Of a stretch of 64,000 nt of DNA, positions 25,762 to 37,221 are shown in pieces. This stretch comes from Saxidomus purpurata (lineage: Eukaryota; Mollusca; Bivalvia; Venerida; Veneridae): contig JAFMSR010000012.1 of assembly GCA_022818135.1 (NCBI GenBank), forward strand, positions 7,679,570-7,743,569, in the 5' to 3' direction. Under the pieces are notes generated by a model. The model was not told where the DNA came from, did not search any database, and saw nothing but the letters and a program-made list of their open reading frames with translations. Numbering within the stretch: the first letter of the stretch is position 1; each line of letters begins with the position of its first letter. Position numbers and translations under genes: made by a program.

Positions 25762-25859
25762 CTGCTGTAGTCGCAGATGCTCGCCGATGTACGTCCGTAC
25801 GGTTCTAGGTATGAGCTTGAAGAGAGAGAAACTTTTGCTAGTAGGAAGTGTGACGTCAT
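25762..25859 (-). CDS. Possible first coding exon of a minus-strand transcript (unrecognised)
   Basis: ATG at 25859 opens 32 codons ending in a phase-2 donor CAG|GTAAGC (25762|25761), a near-perfect 5' splice site. The predicted start is MTSHFLLAKVSLSSSSYLEP. A CRE overlaps the ATG, so transcription may start here with the ATG unused, making this a non-coding first exon. It lies directly upstream of the spliced-looking repeat units. I do not recognise the peptide. Confidence 0.3.
25851..25858. promoter_or_regulatory. CRE palindrome TGACGTCA
   Basis: Perfect CREB/ATF site next to a candidate first exon and the only GC-richer patch of the region, consistent with a promoter reading leftwards. 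Confidence 0.4.
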
Positions 25860-26199
25860 CTTAGTTCCGGTCACAGGTGAGTAACCCGGTAGTCAAGGGA
25901 CACAACACAGATTTGGTCCAAATCTAGATTACACTTCTGTTTAAATTCAATGACGTCTGTAGATTTAGTTGCTGCTACTGTGAAAAAAAACACGAAATTT
26001 ACAAGTGCATTTTAATACTTTAAAGCAAGGTCTTTCAAATGGTACTATACTATTAGAAAGACATTGTTTAAAGTCAGCATTTACTTGAAATGGTTGTCAG
26101 ATGACAAAAAAAAATACTTCTAAAGGGAGATAGATAACATTGCTCTACCTTGTTGTAATGATCTCTCCTTTCAAATTACATGTTTATTAATTTACATGT

Positions 26200-27135
26200 A
26201 TTATTTATATAGTTCATATAGTCCAAGGCCTGTATGTGCTTTTTGTAGCACATTAAACCGGTGGTTTCTTTGGCCTTTTTTATGTTGTTTTCCCGAATTT
26301 GCCATTTTTTTTCTCAAGTATTCCATATAGATAGCTGCACAAATATTGTCAAATTTACACTATTTACACTGTTCCCTGAATTTTTGGTCTAGTGTTCACA
26401 GTTTCACTCTTTTTAACCACTTCAGTTCTGAACCTTACTTTTTTTTTTAAAAAAAACTTATTAAAAACCGAGATAAAGGAAACAAAAAAAAACACTTCCA
26501 TGTCCTTATGTGTAACAAATTGGCCTAAATTCATTTGAGACCCCCCAATTTTTGTTAAGTCTTGCCTTGAATGCATTTAGGGTGGGTGCCTTAACTATAC
26601 TTTCTGGGAGCTTATTCCAGGGATCCACCACTCTGTGACTAAAGATACCCTGCTTCAGATTCGTTCTTACTCTCTTTTTGTACAGTTTTTGTGAATTACA
26701 TGTACCTCTTGTGATGGTGTTTGAAAATTTGAATATCTTATTTTTGTCAATTTTATCTAAATTATTCATGATTTTATATACTTGTACCATGTCTGCTCTT
26801 TCTCTCCGATATTCAAGGGAAGGTAGTCCAGTAGAATTTTTAGCCTATCTTGATATGAGTAATGTCTGAGGTTACCCACTATTCTGGTGGCTCTGCGCTG
26901 TACATTTTCAACAGATTTTATGTCTTTTTTTAGTTTCGGTGACCATATTACAGAGCCATATTCTAGATGGGGTCTCACAAGGGCCTTGTATAGTTGGAGG
27001 AATATGTTATTATCCATATGTGTAAAAGTTCTACAAATTATCCCAAGGTTTCTGTTGGCTATTTTAATTTTGGATTGAATATGTTTTGTCTAATAGTTAA
27101 TTTGCCTTTTCTTACTTCGAAAATATTTCAAACCA
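26200..27135 (-). mobile_element. 5'-truncated non-LTR retrotransposon (LINE), end of reverse transcriptase ORF
   Basis: Minus-strand frames 27135-26766 and 26790-26506 together give the C-terminal part of a LINE ORF2: KHIQSKIKIANRNLG, then LYKALVRPHLEYGSVIWSP, VQRRATRIV, MVQVYKIMNNLDKID and RVVDPWNKLPESIVKA. These are the usual thumb and tail signatures of Jockey/CR1-type elements. A frameshift at about 26766-26790 and an in-frame TAG near 27097 show it is dead. The catalytic YxDD region is absent. The 3' untranslated part runs to about 26200. Confidence 0.85.
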
Positions 27136-27755
27136 GAGGTATGTCCAGTGTAATATTCTCACAGTACGGAATTATAACTCGAAACACTTTAAGAATAAAT
27201 CCATTTTCATGAAGTCCATTGAGTAACTAAATTTTATGTACAAACAAGTCACGTGTTGAATAAATTTTAAGTCTTGAAACACACAAATAATCATCCATGC
27301 ACATCAAACTCGTGCTCATTCTTGAAATGAAAATACACCCGTCACATTCAATAATATTTTGTAAAAGTAACAATTAGATCTACCGAAGCCTTAAATTTAA
27401 AGGGCAGTGTGTTGTCTACCTTTGGAACGAACCTGGTTACCCAAGTATTGTTCCTGGGAAGGACCAGTACTAGACAGTAAGCAGGGTTTTAAACCTTGAA
27501 CCTCGGCCGTACTCAGAGGTTAAGCGAGTACAAGTAAGTAACAGTTACAGCTCAGTCATGAGAAAAACGTGTAAGATAGAAGAGACCCGTTTTGCTCTTA
27601 GATTATTTGATTAGTTGACTGGTATGTAAAACACACATACATTGACAAATATACACATTTTCCATAGTTGATTAAATCTTACTGTTTATTAACAAAATAT
27701 TAAAAATCAAATTTGCATTCATTTCTTTTTGTAGATTTAGATTGATTAATCTAAT

Positions 27756-28084
27756 CAGGAGCGTAGCTAGGGACATAATCGAAGTACTCCCAGTCTTCTT
27801 GTAGGGGGGTGTGGGGGGCAAAGCCCCCCGAGATTTTTTTTAATCCAATTATACTGTAAATAATTAGGACGTATAAAAATTATTTATTGCATTTATGAAA
27901 CACTAGTTTACCATTTGTGATTAAAATTAAACCGATACTGTTAGTATACCCGAGTGGACATATACCCCCCTTAGGCACAAGTTTAACATCATTTTTAGGC
28001 CATTTAAATTTTTCATTTTGAAATTCGAAGTACACATGTACTCCGACCCGTGAGTATGGCAGTATGCCTGGCTACGCGCCTGCT
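27756..28084. mobile_element. ~330-bp hAT-like MITE
   Basis: The left end CAGGAGCGTAGCTAGG and the right end (minus strand CAGGCGCGTAGCCAGG) are inverted copies with two mismatches, a terminus commonly seen in hAT elements. CTAAT(CA) flanks both sides as a short target duplication (27751-27757 and 28083-28089). The interior holds GGGGGGCAAAGCCCCCCG-type sequence and no ORF. Confidence 0.7.
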
Positions 28085-28089
28085 AATCA

Positions 28090-30630
28090 AGGAACATATT
28101 GAATCTAACAAAACATGTAGAATAACAGATGTCTGGAAACGCAAATTTAAAAATTAATATTTTAAACAATAACAATAAGATTACCTTACAACTTCCGACG
28201 TCCTTTCCGTGTGAATAAAGTCAAAGACGGGTTGAAAGGTGAGACCCTAAACCGCTCAATGTTATACATGGTATTGTATTCGCACATTGTATTCGATTCA
28301 TGCATGATTTATGCATGATGCTCGGTGACATTTACTCAGCATTACGGATATTGTCGGCTGGGAACAGGGTATGAGGCAACAAAAAGGGTAACACAAAAAG
28401 GAATAAAAAAGTAAAATGGACAATATTATTTGGATATAAATTTATTCCCTACAGGAAACCTCAAATATTTATCAAATCCCATTCGGAGCATCACAGAGTC
28501 TTTTCTACGGAAGTCGACCGAACTGTACAAGAATTAACCAATCAAATATCAAACCACTGTGATTAGCGCAGACGGCATGCGGGGTACGAAGTGCTGTTGA
28601 TTAAAAATACTTAATACGAGAGTTCAAGCTAAATACAAGTCCCTGTTTAAATATTCTTAATATGTAACGTTCACGGTTGATGTTAATTCCATCAGGAGTG
28701 ACTCTCGGTTGAGATTGACTGATATAAGCCGATATAACTTTCGTCGGAATCGAGAATAATTATATGAATAATTATCAGTGAAAAAAAATTTAAAGTTCCA
28801 AATTAATGTTTAGATACTCAGGTATCCTTTCCCAAATATGATTGAGGGCTGGTAGTTTTTTTATTGTGTCAACTTTTTAAGACAGACATCTTAACGACTG
28901 TCTTACTAAAAACCAGTAAACTAGCGGGAAATGAGATGGAAATTTCTAATATTGAATTTACTGATGCAATAAGAAATCATTGACACAAACAACCCATTGC
29001 TTCTGAATTTAAACGATTTCAACATTTAGACAAAATCATCAACTCTAATTTTGATAGCACTCAACTTCCGGTTTACCTTATTTCTACTAGCTGGATTTGT
29101 ATTAAGGCTTCTGAGTGGATAACGTATTCATGTGTTATTTTCCCGCGATATGTCAACTATATTCAGAATGTGCATGGAAATAGTGCTGACCTAGAATCAA
29201 GCCCTTTGGTTCAAATGCATTTACAATCGTTATTTACCGGTTTGTTCAGTAAATACACATTTGTACATATTTTTTTAAATAGTGTGAGACTGGCCATACA
29301 GGGAAGCATACATGTAGGTGGTAGTAATCCTATAAATAAGACCTGGCATTGCTTATTTCACTTTTCATGTTCATATTTTATGATATTTTACATTTTAAAA
29401 CATATATTGTTTCGTAAAAGTGAACTTTTATCTTTGAAGGGAAAAAGTTACAATAATACATCGTCGTTCATAAAAGAAGGGATCCTAGAGGAACACCTTA
29501 TTTGGCAGAATTTGTGTCTCTCACTAGAATCAGGGATCACGTGACCCCATCAGTGTCGAGGTCCGATGTTTTCACTATGAAGCATAATGACGTCATATCG
29601 AATAGCCCAAAACGCGTATTACGTTCCGCCAACACATCACGGCAGAATGTTGAAACTGTAAACAACACAATATTCTAAGTTGAAGATGTCATTTATAAAT
29701 GGAATGTGATTCAGTTGATACAAACAGAGAAAGGAAGTTGAAAACCGCGTGGTTTCTTTGGTGTATGCAGTAGCATTTAGTACTACATGTTCATTGTAAG
29801 TGTAGAGTTGCCTCCCTTACTCTGTCACGGTTTTTGCTCGATAAGTTGGGCAAGAATTAGTTAAGAAAAAGAACATGATAGCCAAGATTCAAGCGTACAA
29901 TTATGAAATTGAGCACCCATGTTCCTGAAAGCGCACTAGGATTCTTAGATACTATTTTTTAAACTATTATTTTTCACAATAGCAGGCGAACCAAGCCCTT
30001 TAACAGTCGAAGGACTGCTTTATGGCCATTTGGAATACTTTGGATTTTATCCTTGAGCGCATTTTGTACAGTGGTGCAATGGAAGAGCGTTCGCTTCCTG
30101 GTTGGCGCCAAAGTTTTTTCGTTATTTTTTTTTTTTTGTAATTAAATTGAAATTCATGAACATGTATGTCATTTTGCAAGATAAGAGAACTTCACTTAAT
30201 ATTCCTTTATTTTGTCATGTTGTACAGTTACAGTTCTGCAGCTCTGTGACGTGTCAAACGTAGCAATTTAAAACTGTAAAGGATCAGTTTTCTTTTATGA
30301 CAGAACTCTTATGATCTATATCATATTATATATTAGAGTTTATAAAGAGTTTATATTTCATAATTAAATATTGTGTGGTAGAGCTATAGTTTTTTGTTCA
30401 ATTTATTCTCAATTTGTTGATTTCTTTGTAACATCACAGAATTTATTGATAACTGAATGGCTAAATATTTTGTAATTTTATCCGTCATTACAATATAAAT
30501 ACAAACAAAAAATGTCTTGCAATTTTTTTTAAAATTTAAATATTGAATCATTGCATATACATCAAGACGCTATAGAATATAGATTGTTAATTTTACCATA
30601 AAAAAATCTTTAGGAATAAAAAAACAAGAT
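28090..30630. other. No supported gene; isolated CRE
   Basis: A 124-codon plus-strand ORF (29170-29544) has no similarity I recognise and no flanking signals. A CRE (TGACGTCA, 29588-29595) and a nearby CACGTG could mark a promoter, but no matching exon was found. Confidence 0.4.
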
Positions 30631-30639
30631 TTCATTGAT

Positions 30640-31075
30640 TATACATGTAGATGGATCAGGATGTTATTGGACCAGGTTTTGCACAGGTGCTGATATGCAT
30701 TTAATGTTTTTTGCATCAGACACTCTGAGTGAATCTTTTTTATTGTTTCTAGTCCTGGTCGACCCTAAGCTTTCTCCACATGTGAAAATGTCGAGACCAC
30801 TGACAGGCACAGGTTGAAGAGACAGATGCAGATACTAGGGAATCCGGGTACTAGACCCTAGCTCTTGAAGAAAAGACCCCTTGGTTCTTTTACATGCCCG
30901 GTGTATAGCACTGATACACCAGCTACTTCCTCTAGGATGCTGACCAGTTCATCTTTAGATAAATGGCAAACACTAAAAAGCGTCTCTGAAATTTCAGAGC
31001 TCAAACCAGGGACCTCCGAACTGGTAGTCTAGGGCGTTAATCATGAGTGTATCTTGTATATCACTAGGCTGCAAT
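30640..31075 (-). mobile_element. tRNA-derived SINE, minus orientation
   Basis: The tRNA-like head is at 31075-30995 (minus), with a B-box-like CTGGTTTGAGCTC. The body includes TGAAATTTCAGAGACG and ends CTGCATCTGTCTCTTCAACC, CTGTCAGTGGTCTCGAC. The same order of blocks occurs on the plus strand at 50.30-50.58 kb. Confidence 0.7.
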
Positions 31076-31399
31076 CACTTGAAAACATATTCGTCACCAA
31101 AATAAAGAGAAAAACAACGTATACTGGCACAGCTTACGTAGTACCATATATACTTTTATTCAAATTGTTTCTTGTAGCCATATATAGTTTTAAACCGTGT
31201 ACAAATGACTAAGGTAAATCAAAAGATGGATAGGCTCGGACTTCATGTGGAACTTGGCACATTTGAAATCATTAAACACGTGGTAAAGAATTGCATCGCA
31301 GTTAGAAGACAGAAAAATGAATTGATTCTGTTGCTGCTTTCAACTATTAATGAATCTAGTATAATTAAACCTTAACATCCGTGGAGCCCATAGATCATA

Positions 31400-31560
31400 T
31401 AGCAGTACAATAAACTCCATATATAACGACTCCGGTATAGCGAAAATCCGGATATAAGGAACACATTTTCTCGGCCTGAATTTTTTTCTTTGTTTATTTT
31501 ATATGAATATGTTATGCGGATTTAACAAACTACGGATATAAGAAACAAATTTAAATAGTC
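31400..31560. mobile_element. Possible pogo/Tigger-like transposon end
   Basis: CAGTACAATAAACTCC, ATATAACGACTCCGG and CGGATATAAGGAA resemble the 'CAGT...ACTC..TATAACGA' termini of pogo-type elements. No partner end was found. Confidence 0.35.
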
Positions 31561-32562
31561 CCAATGAGTCCATCTACAAGCAGACACACGCAGTTTCTAA
31601 TGGCATACACAATCGGTGGTTCAAGAAAAACTCTAAAAACAAGTGAAAAAATGACGAAACGTTGACAAAAAAGAGTTACCTTTAATATTTTGAACAGCAA
31701 TCTATATAAAGATGATTTATTACATTCAAATCGGTTGTGATATGCTCGTTTGGTACATGGCATTATGTATATAATGCATGTATAAAGTCGGATTGCGTTC
31801 TGTGATTGAGTACGTAAATTATTAATTACGTTATATATTACAACATTCTCTCAACCTTATTTACGAACATAGAATTTTAATTTCATTGGCGATCAGCAGA
31901 TTTATTTGCCTTTGGTAATTAATAATTATAATAACATCTGAATCTGTGCTTGTCTTAATTAAGCATCTTGATCAGCCAATTCTGATGTGTCCCATTTGAT
32001 CATTTTTATGTTAGATAAACTTGAATTAAGCAGTCACTTATACTCTTTTACTTTAAGCAGTCACTTATACTCGTTTACTTTTGGTAACCTGGCTACTGCC
32101 AAAGAATGAGGAAGGTTTTCTGGTCGCTGGGGTAAAACTACAAAATGTATTGCCAAAAAAAACCTCAAAAATTAATCGAGCATATTGAACATTTTATTTA
32201 TCATTAAATAGATATCGAGATATTGCGCCTTGTATTAGGTCTATTGATCGATATATTCAATACCTTATTTTGATTTTATTCAACTTCATTCTTGTATGAT
32301 AAAATCGCTGTTTCATCAGCTGCCTTTCGTCAAAGTTCAACTGACATTGCCCTACTTTTGAACACTTACATTACAATAAGTTAGCTCTCACATTTAAGTT
32401 AACGCACTTTTCACTTTCCTCCACAGAATATCGTTGTATTGCACCATTTAGTTTTTCCTGTTCTTTTCGCAAAGAACTTGCTAGTTACAGCACAAGCATT
32501 GCGCATGCGCACACAGAAATTAGAACTGAACTCGCGTTCCCATTTTGTACATGTATTATATA
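31561..32562. other. Gene-free stretch downstream of the four-helix gene
   Basis: Intergenic; probably includes the 3' UTR of the minus-strand gene ending at 32563. No single poly(A) signal stands out. Confidence 0.5.
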
Positions 32563-32844
32563 TCATGTATCTTCTTGAAAATCCGCACGTGATGACAACG
32601 TTCTATCCCGAGATCTAGGATGTCTTTGTTTCTGGTAAAGACGAAATAATTTTATACTAAAAAATGATGCAGCTAGACACAGCAGTTGCATGCCCATTAA
32701 AAATGCCGCCATTCCATAATTGAATGTCTCTTTGGTAGTGTATGAGCACCTGCCGGACGGACATAGACCGTACAAGGTTGTGAGTACAAACCCGCAGATA
32801 CCGAGAGCAGCTACAACCAGCGACAGCAAGAGGTGAGCCAAAAC
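32563..32844 (-). CDS. Four-helix protein, exon 4 (helices 3-4 and tail)
   Basis: Acceptor TTTTTGTTTCCAG| at 32845. It encodes VLAHLLLSLVVAALGICG (helix 3), LCPSGRCSY (loop), FNYGMAAFLMGMQLLCLA (helix 4) and a basic tail ending DFQEDT. Confidence 0.85.
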   Translation of the reverse strand, partial: VLAHLLLSLVVAALGICGFVLTTLYGLCPSGRCSYTTKETFNYGMAAFLMGMQLLCLAASFFSIKLFRLYQKQRHPRSRDRTLSSRADFQEDT

Positions 32845-35800
32845 CTGGAAACAAAAACACATTCATACTTCATTTAGCAATTAATCACAGAAATAAGAAC
32901 TAAAAAAATTAATCCAACTTTCCTACATTTCGCAGTAGTTTCTTGGCTTGTTTACGATATGTATTTCAAACAAATGTGATAGTTCAAATTGGACACATGT
33001 TGTCAATGGTAAAACAACGTCTGGGTTATAATTAACCCGGATCAAAAGTGATGTAGAGTTTAAAGTAACAGAAGGAAAAAAACTCGAACCGGTTACTTTT
33101 TTTTGCATAATCGACATACCAAATAAAAAGTCAGAAAACACTGAAATTAGCTATACAATGTAAAGAGTTCTACAAAATATTATTGCCCTACCAGAGAGTG
33201 CACTCGAGTGGCCACATTAGACCCCCATTCATGTTGCCCCGCGTCATAAATTGCTACTCCTACGAATGACACGATAATAATCTGAAATGAACATATATTT
33301 TTATGTTAACTAATGAAAACTGTGTTATATCAGTGAAAGAGTGTGTGATAATACAGATATCATAATTATCAGTCACTGTGTGGGCGATATAGGTCTGCCG
33401 GAACTACTTTTTCAGTGGTGCATGTACATGTACATGATTTACATGTACACGATTTAGCTTTTGTTTAAATATTAAGCATAAAATAAAAAAGAAAACTTGT
33501 TATGGAATATATCTCAACTGAAAGTGATACAATTTTCACCTTGCGATCTTAAACAGATTAAAACTGTATCACTATTTCGTTTAGATGTATTCCATATCCA
33601 CTAAAACCAATCAAATATCCTCTATTTATAAAATATCCCACCCTTCCTTCGACACCGCTTCCATCTCTGTTTTGATTTTTAAAAAAAAAACGAAAACTGC
33701 AGTGGCGTCGAAATGGACGAAAACAACATATTTACATTTTAACACTACCATACATTAATTCTAAATCATAAAAAGAAAAGAAAACTCATGAAAAGTGATG
33801 TATGGAATACACTTGCCCCACTACTTGTCATGAAGGATCCAGCGTAATATGGGAAGACTCCATTTCTCTCTCCATGTACTTCCATGGCGACATATGTGGC
33901 GAAGAATAAGAGTAGAAACCCTAAACCGAACTGAACTGCACTGAGAAACCTGTAATATCCTGTCGCAGGTGGCAGACCACCTAAAAGTGAAAATACAATT
34001 TTGATTATGATTGAGAAAATAGAACAGTGTAGACAATGTTACCTTGTTTCAGAAGTCCTGAGGTTTTCGAACAATGTATGACACCAACACACACATTTAT
34101 CAATGTTGAGGAAAGCATGTGATGACTGTGTCCGTTTTATAATTATGAAAAGAAGGTCAAAGCAGGAAAATAAAGATATAGGGCCTAATGTCGTCTGTTT
34201 GATTGACAGAAGAAAAATTACTGATAGTGTCATACAATGTAAATTATAAACTGTATTAAACATTTGTTACCTTTTTTCTTGTCATGTCACACCTCGAAAA
34301 AACAGCTTGGACAAGACGGGACATCGGACAATTTTCTTATCGTTCTTCCCAACATAATCTTCATTATCTAGCCTAAGGGTTTTTCTCTTTCCCCATCACA
34401 CAAACAACAATTTGGAATTATCAAGCTTTTTAGCAAAATGATAATTAGACGTTTTATGTCTGTAAAGGGTTGTATGTTTGGATAATGCAGTTGTCAACTT
34501 ATTTATTATGCAACTGCCATGACGACGACCCAATAACGCCGGTCTGATATTTGTTGATATCGCGACGTCTGATATCACAGGACAGTGTTATTATGACACT
34601 GTCCTGATATCACGTTTTAGGCCCCGCCCACTTTAGACATTAAGTGAGATTTATGAAATAATATCTAGGCTATTGTGGATTTCTTACACGCTACACAATA
34701 AATTAACTTTTCGGTAGCTACTTCAGACTACAGAGGTGCGTTTCATTAAAATTTCTGGGAATACATGCAAACCGCACATCACACAAAATCGAAAAATGAC
34801 TGTAGAAATTTTGTTTATGAATTAAATATAATGTTGTGGGTATTCATTTTCTTAGTTTAGATCATTATCTATCCATCTATAGCAATTTCGAAGCAATTTT
34901 TGTGAAAAAGTTAATTTTCATTTTTTCACCGCCTTTCCTTTTTCACACTTACGTCTTATTACTTGAATGATATGAGCTGAAACGTTATAAGCCGCCTCTA
35001 AAACTTGTACAAATGCTTTTTAGGTATGTTTTAATGTTCAGCATTTCCTATAAAGCATAACATTAACATGATTAACAGTGCTGGATTTAAAACGCCGATT
35101 TAAACCGTTGATGACGTCATAAACACAACGTAAATCACATAATAATTTACTTCTTTGATTTTAATTGTGAAAAGGGAAAATTGAGTTCAGTTGCATAATA
35201 AATAGAATACAAGGTTACTGTCTTTTGATAACAGTTGATATCGAACTCGGATGAATATCGACCAGACTCGGCTTCCCCGGCCGATATCATCCTCGTCCGA
35301 TATCAACTGTTATCAAAAGACAGTAACCTTATATTCTCTATTTATCTCTTCTTTTTATATGTATACTACTTTATTCACTAGCGACTGCGAAACAATGTCT
35401 TTCAACTTATAATTAATCGCTCTCGAGACTCACTACATATTAAATCAACTTTGTACATAAAGAAGCGATGTTGAATTATCTGTGTCTTGCCAAAGGCCAC
35501 TACCACTAATTGCGCACTGGCGGGGATCGAACCCGAGACCCTTCGATCCCTAAGGCGAACAAGGCGACTCTACCTTAACTAAGTGTGGACTATTTTATAT
35601 GTAACTTTTTGCCTTTGTTATGGATTAATAATTAGATCTATATCAATTTCCTACCAGTTCAATACCCCCGGTCAACTACTAGTGCGCAAAATATTTCTTA
35701 TGGATATTGATATCTCATGACTTTATTCATGAATGATTTATTTATGATCTAAAATATATAACACACCTTGAACAAATGCAAACATAACGAGAACATTATC

Positions 35801-36142
35801 CACTATAGGCCCTACATAAAAGAGAGCAATATAACTGAAACGACATAAACCAAATAAAAAGAATAAGTAGAGCTAGATCTAGTTGACCGATAGAAAACAA
35901 AACAAAGCACGACCAGGATAATGCAATATACCAATATTTGCACAAGGCAGCATTATAATTTCGTACAAAAAAGAATGAGTGGTTTTGAACAAGTATATAT
36001 TAGACCAAAATTCTGGTAGACGACTTTCGGCATATGAAGCATATATTACAAGGAAAAAAATGATTCCTCTTTTGTCTGACATACAAGTATTTTATCATTT
36101 AAAAACATTTAAAAACTCACCGATTTCCTTTTGTTGCCCCAT
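32563..36142 (-). CDS. Four-transmembrane-helix protein, 4 exons, 185 aa (family not recognised)
   Basis: Exons join in one frame: 36142-36121 (phase 1), 33980-33817 (phase 0), 33281-33192 (phase 0) and 32844-32563 with stop TGA. Predicted helices lie at about residues 19-40, 51-75, 92-115 and 134-157. The third loop carries CPSGRC (about 120-125). The C-terminus is basic and Ser/Arg-rich and probably cytosolic. The second intron works in frame only with a GC donor (GGG|GCAAGT). The start MGQQKEIG has no signal peptide; helix 1 would act as an anchor. The topology resembles small tetraspan proteins such as LHFPL- or MS4A-type families, but I cannot assign one. A CRE lies about 100 bp upstream. 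Confidence 0.8.
33192..33281 (-). CDS. Four-helix protein, exon 3
   Basis: 90 nt, phase 0-0, acceptor TTCATTTCAG| and donor CTG|GTAGGG. It encodes IIIVSFVGVAIYDAGQHEWG and the rest of the linker to helix 3. Confidence 0.8.
33502..33595. repeat. Imperfect inverted repeat inside intron 2
   Basis: ATGGAATAYATCTMAAC-like arms with GTGATACARTTTT face each other across about 20 bp. Likely a foldback MITE. Confidence 0.55.
33817..33980 (-). CDS. Four-helix protein, exon 2
   Basis: 164 nt, acceptor CACTTTTAG|. It encodes GLPPATGYYRFLSAVQFGLG, the rest of helix 1, EVHGERNGVFPYYAGSFM and TSSG. It ends at a GC-type donor, the only junction that keeps exon 3 open. Confidence 0.8.
34570..34612. repeat. 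Short hairpin GGACAGTGT...ACACTGTCC with TGATATCA flanks
   Basis: Arms at 34580-34588 and 34596-34604, extended by TGATATCA on both sides. It lies in intron 1 of the four-helix gene. Confidence 0.65.
35200..35343. repeat. 144-bp long hairpin (foldback element)
   Basis: The left arm (from AATAGAATACAAGGTTACTG) and the right arm are reverse complements over about 60 nt with few mismatches, around a short GGCTTCCCCGGCC centre. The core TGATAACAGTTGATATCG is perfect. It lies in intron 1 of the four-helix gene. Confidence 0.85.
35450..35592 (-). mobile_element. tRNA-derived SINE head
   Basis: The minus strand has GGTAGAGTCGCC and a perfect B box GGGTTCGATCCCC (35522-35534). It continues into a non-tRNA body (GCCAGTGCGCAATTAGTGG). 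The acceptor stem does not pair, so this is not a working tRNA. Confidence 0.6.
36121..36142 (-). CDS. Four-helix protein, exon 1
   Basis: 22 nt encoding MGQQKEI plus one base, donor ATCG|GTGAG. Chosen because its phase (1) matches exon 2 exactly. Confidence 0.65.
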
Positions 36143-36237
36143 TTTTTCATCTATGTCATGCTTACATTCAGTTCCAACGAATTTCGAGTCACGGTACACG
36201 ACGGCATTTTTAAATTGTTATTTCTCCGTAACTAACG

Positions 36238-36245
36238 TGACGTCA
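36238..36245. promoter_or_regulatory. CRE palindrome TGACGTCA upstream of the four-helix gene
   Basis: Perfect CREB/ATF site 96 bp upstream of the exon-1 ATG. Confidence 0.45.
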
Positions 36246-37100
36246 ACAAACTACGGCATAAGTGTTACCGCGTGTTTCTCTAACTTCCTACAACACAGTA
36301 AACTCCGCCGATCAACTGAGTAAAGTAAACTGAAAAGCTCAAATCCTATACGTTTTTCGAACTTTCTAACTGATTAGAACGATAAACCTTGAATAACTGT
36401 TCGGAAATTATGTACTTGATCGTGTCCAAATGTAAACAGTTAGAGCCCATTGTAAAATATTAGTATAATGTAATTGAAAAATGGCCGTAACCGTATCCGG
36501 CCTTCTTTTGTCACAAATATTTAATTTATAATAACAAATCATTTCCGCAGCGGGACTGAAACATTTCATTAATTTGTAACTTCAGTGCTTTAATAGTGTA
36601 AACATTGACACAAAACTTGAATAAGCTAGAACAAACTGTAACATTGAAGGTTTCAGTCTAGCACACTGAAGACATAGACATTAAACAACCAACTTGCCTA
36701 ATAAAAAATAATTTACCTTCATTTACATAATACTACTATTGATTTGTTAATTATAGATCAATACTGACTAGCGGATCCTTGAATCCCACTATTTTATTTA
36801 TATATCGACCATTATTTAAATATTTTATGGTGTCTGCAGGGCGGAGTCGTGAAAATTAATTATTAAATTGTATAAGCAGGATATGTCAACATTGTATAAA
36901 ACTATTGTGAATTGTAAATGGCAAAGAGTTTCATTCAGGATCCCCCATCTACTAGACAATAATTATTGTCGCGCTGTTAACATTTTGACTTATCGATTTC
37001 TGCGAATATAAATATTATTCTTTAAAAGTCTCGTTGTTTGAACTCGCATGTGTTTGCTGAAATGTCTGTTATAGGCTATACATTATTTCAACAAACTCAC

Positions 37101-37221
37101 CTTTTCCGTGAGAAGACTTATGGTTGGAGGACGGCAGTGACGGAGGATATGCACGTGCAATATTTTGGAAATAGCCGGAAATAACAACAAGAAAACATAG
37201 GTAACGACCGTACCTCCTCAT
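37101..37221 (-). CDS. Signal-peptide-encoding first exon (alternative start of four-helix gene or separate gene)
   Basis: ATG at 37221 opens 40 codons: MRRYGRYLCFLVVISGYFQN is a typical basic-hydrophobic signal sequence, followed by a Ser/Pro-rich stretch. It ends in a strong phase-1 donor AAAAG|GTGAGT. The phase equals that of exon 1 at 36121, so it could splice to the exon at 33980 and give the membrane protein a cleavable leader and short ectodomain. No other acceptor-bearing exon was seen between 36.3 and 37.1 kb. Confidence 0.5.

Larger units (their letters stand above)
11400..25900 (-). other. Candidate minus-strand spliced transcription unit built of repeated exon-like units
   Basis: Read on the minus strand, a CRE (25851-25858) and a possible first exon ending CAG|GTAAGC (donor at 25761/25762) precede five exon-like units in 22952-25455, more at 14.9-16.7 kb, ten acceptor-bearing units at 12867-14036, and candidate 3' exons at 11834-11905, 11696-11769 and before 11483. 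The last of these is preceded by a strong T-rich acceptor (GTCTTTTTTTTCAG). The exon at 11834-11905 can be read as a 15-residue C-terminus KVYYEYRTGKTLAE-stop. Unit lengths are not all multiples of three and several units carry stops, so a long non-coding RNA, a decaying exon array or a transposon family are all possible. No function can be given. Confidence 0.3.

Noticed and set aside
29170..29544. 124-codon plus-strand ORF
   Set aside because: Longest ORF of its region but no recognisable motif, splice border or promoter; AT-rich composition suggests chance.
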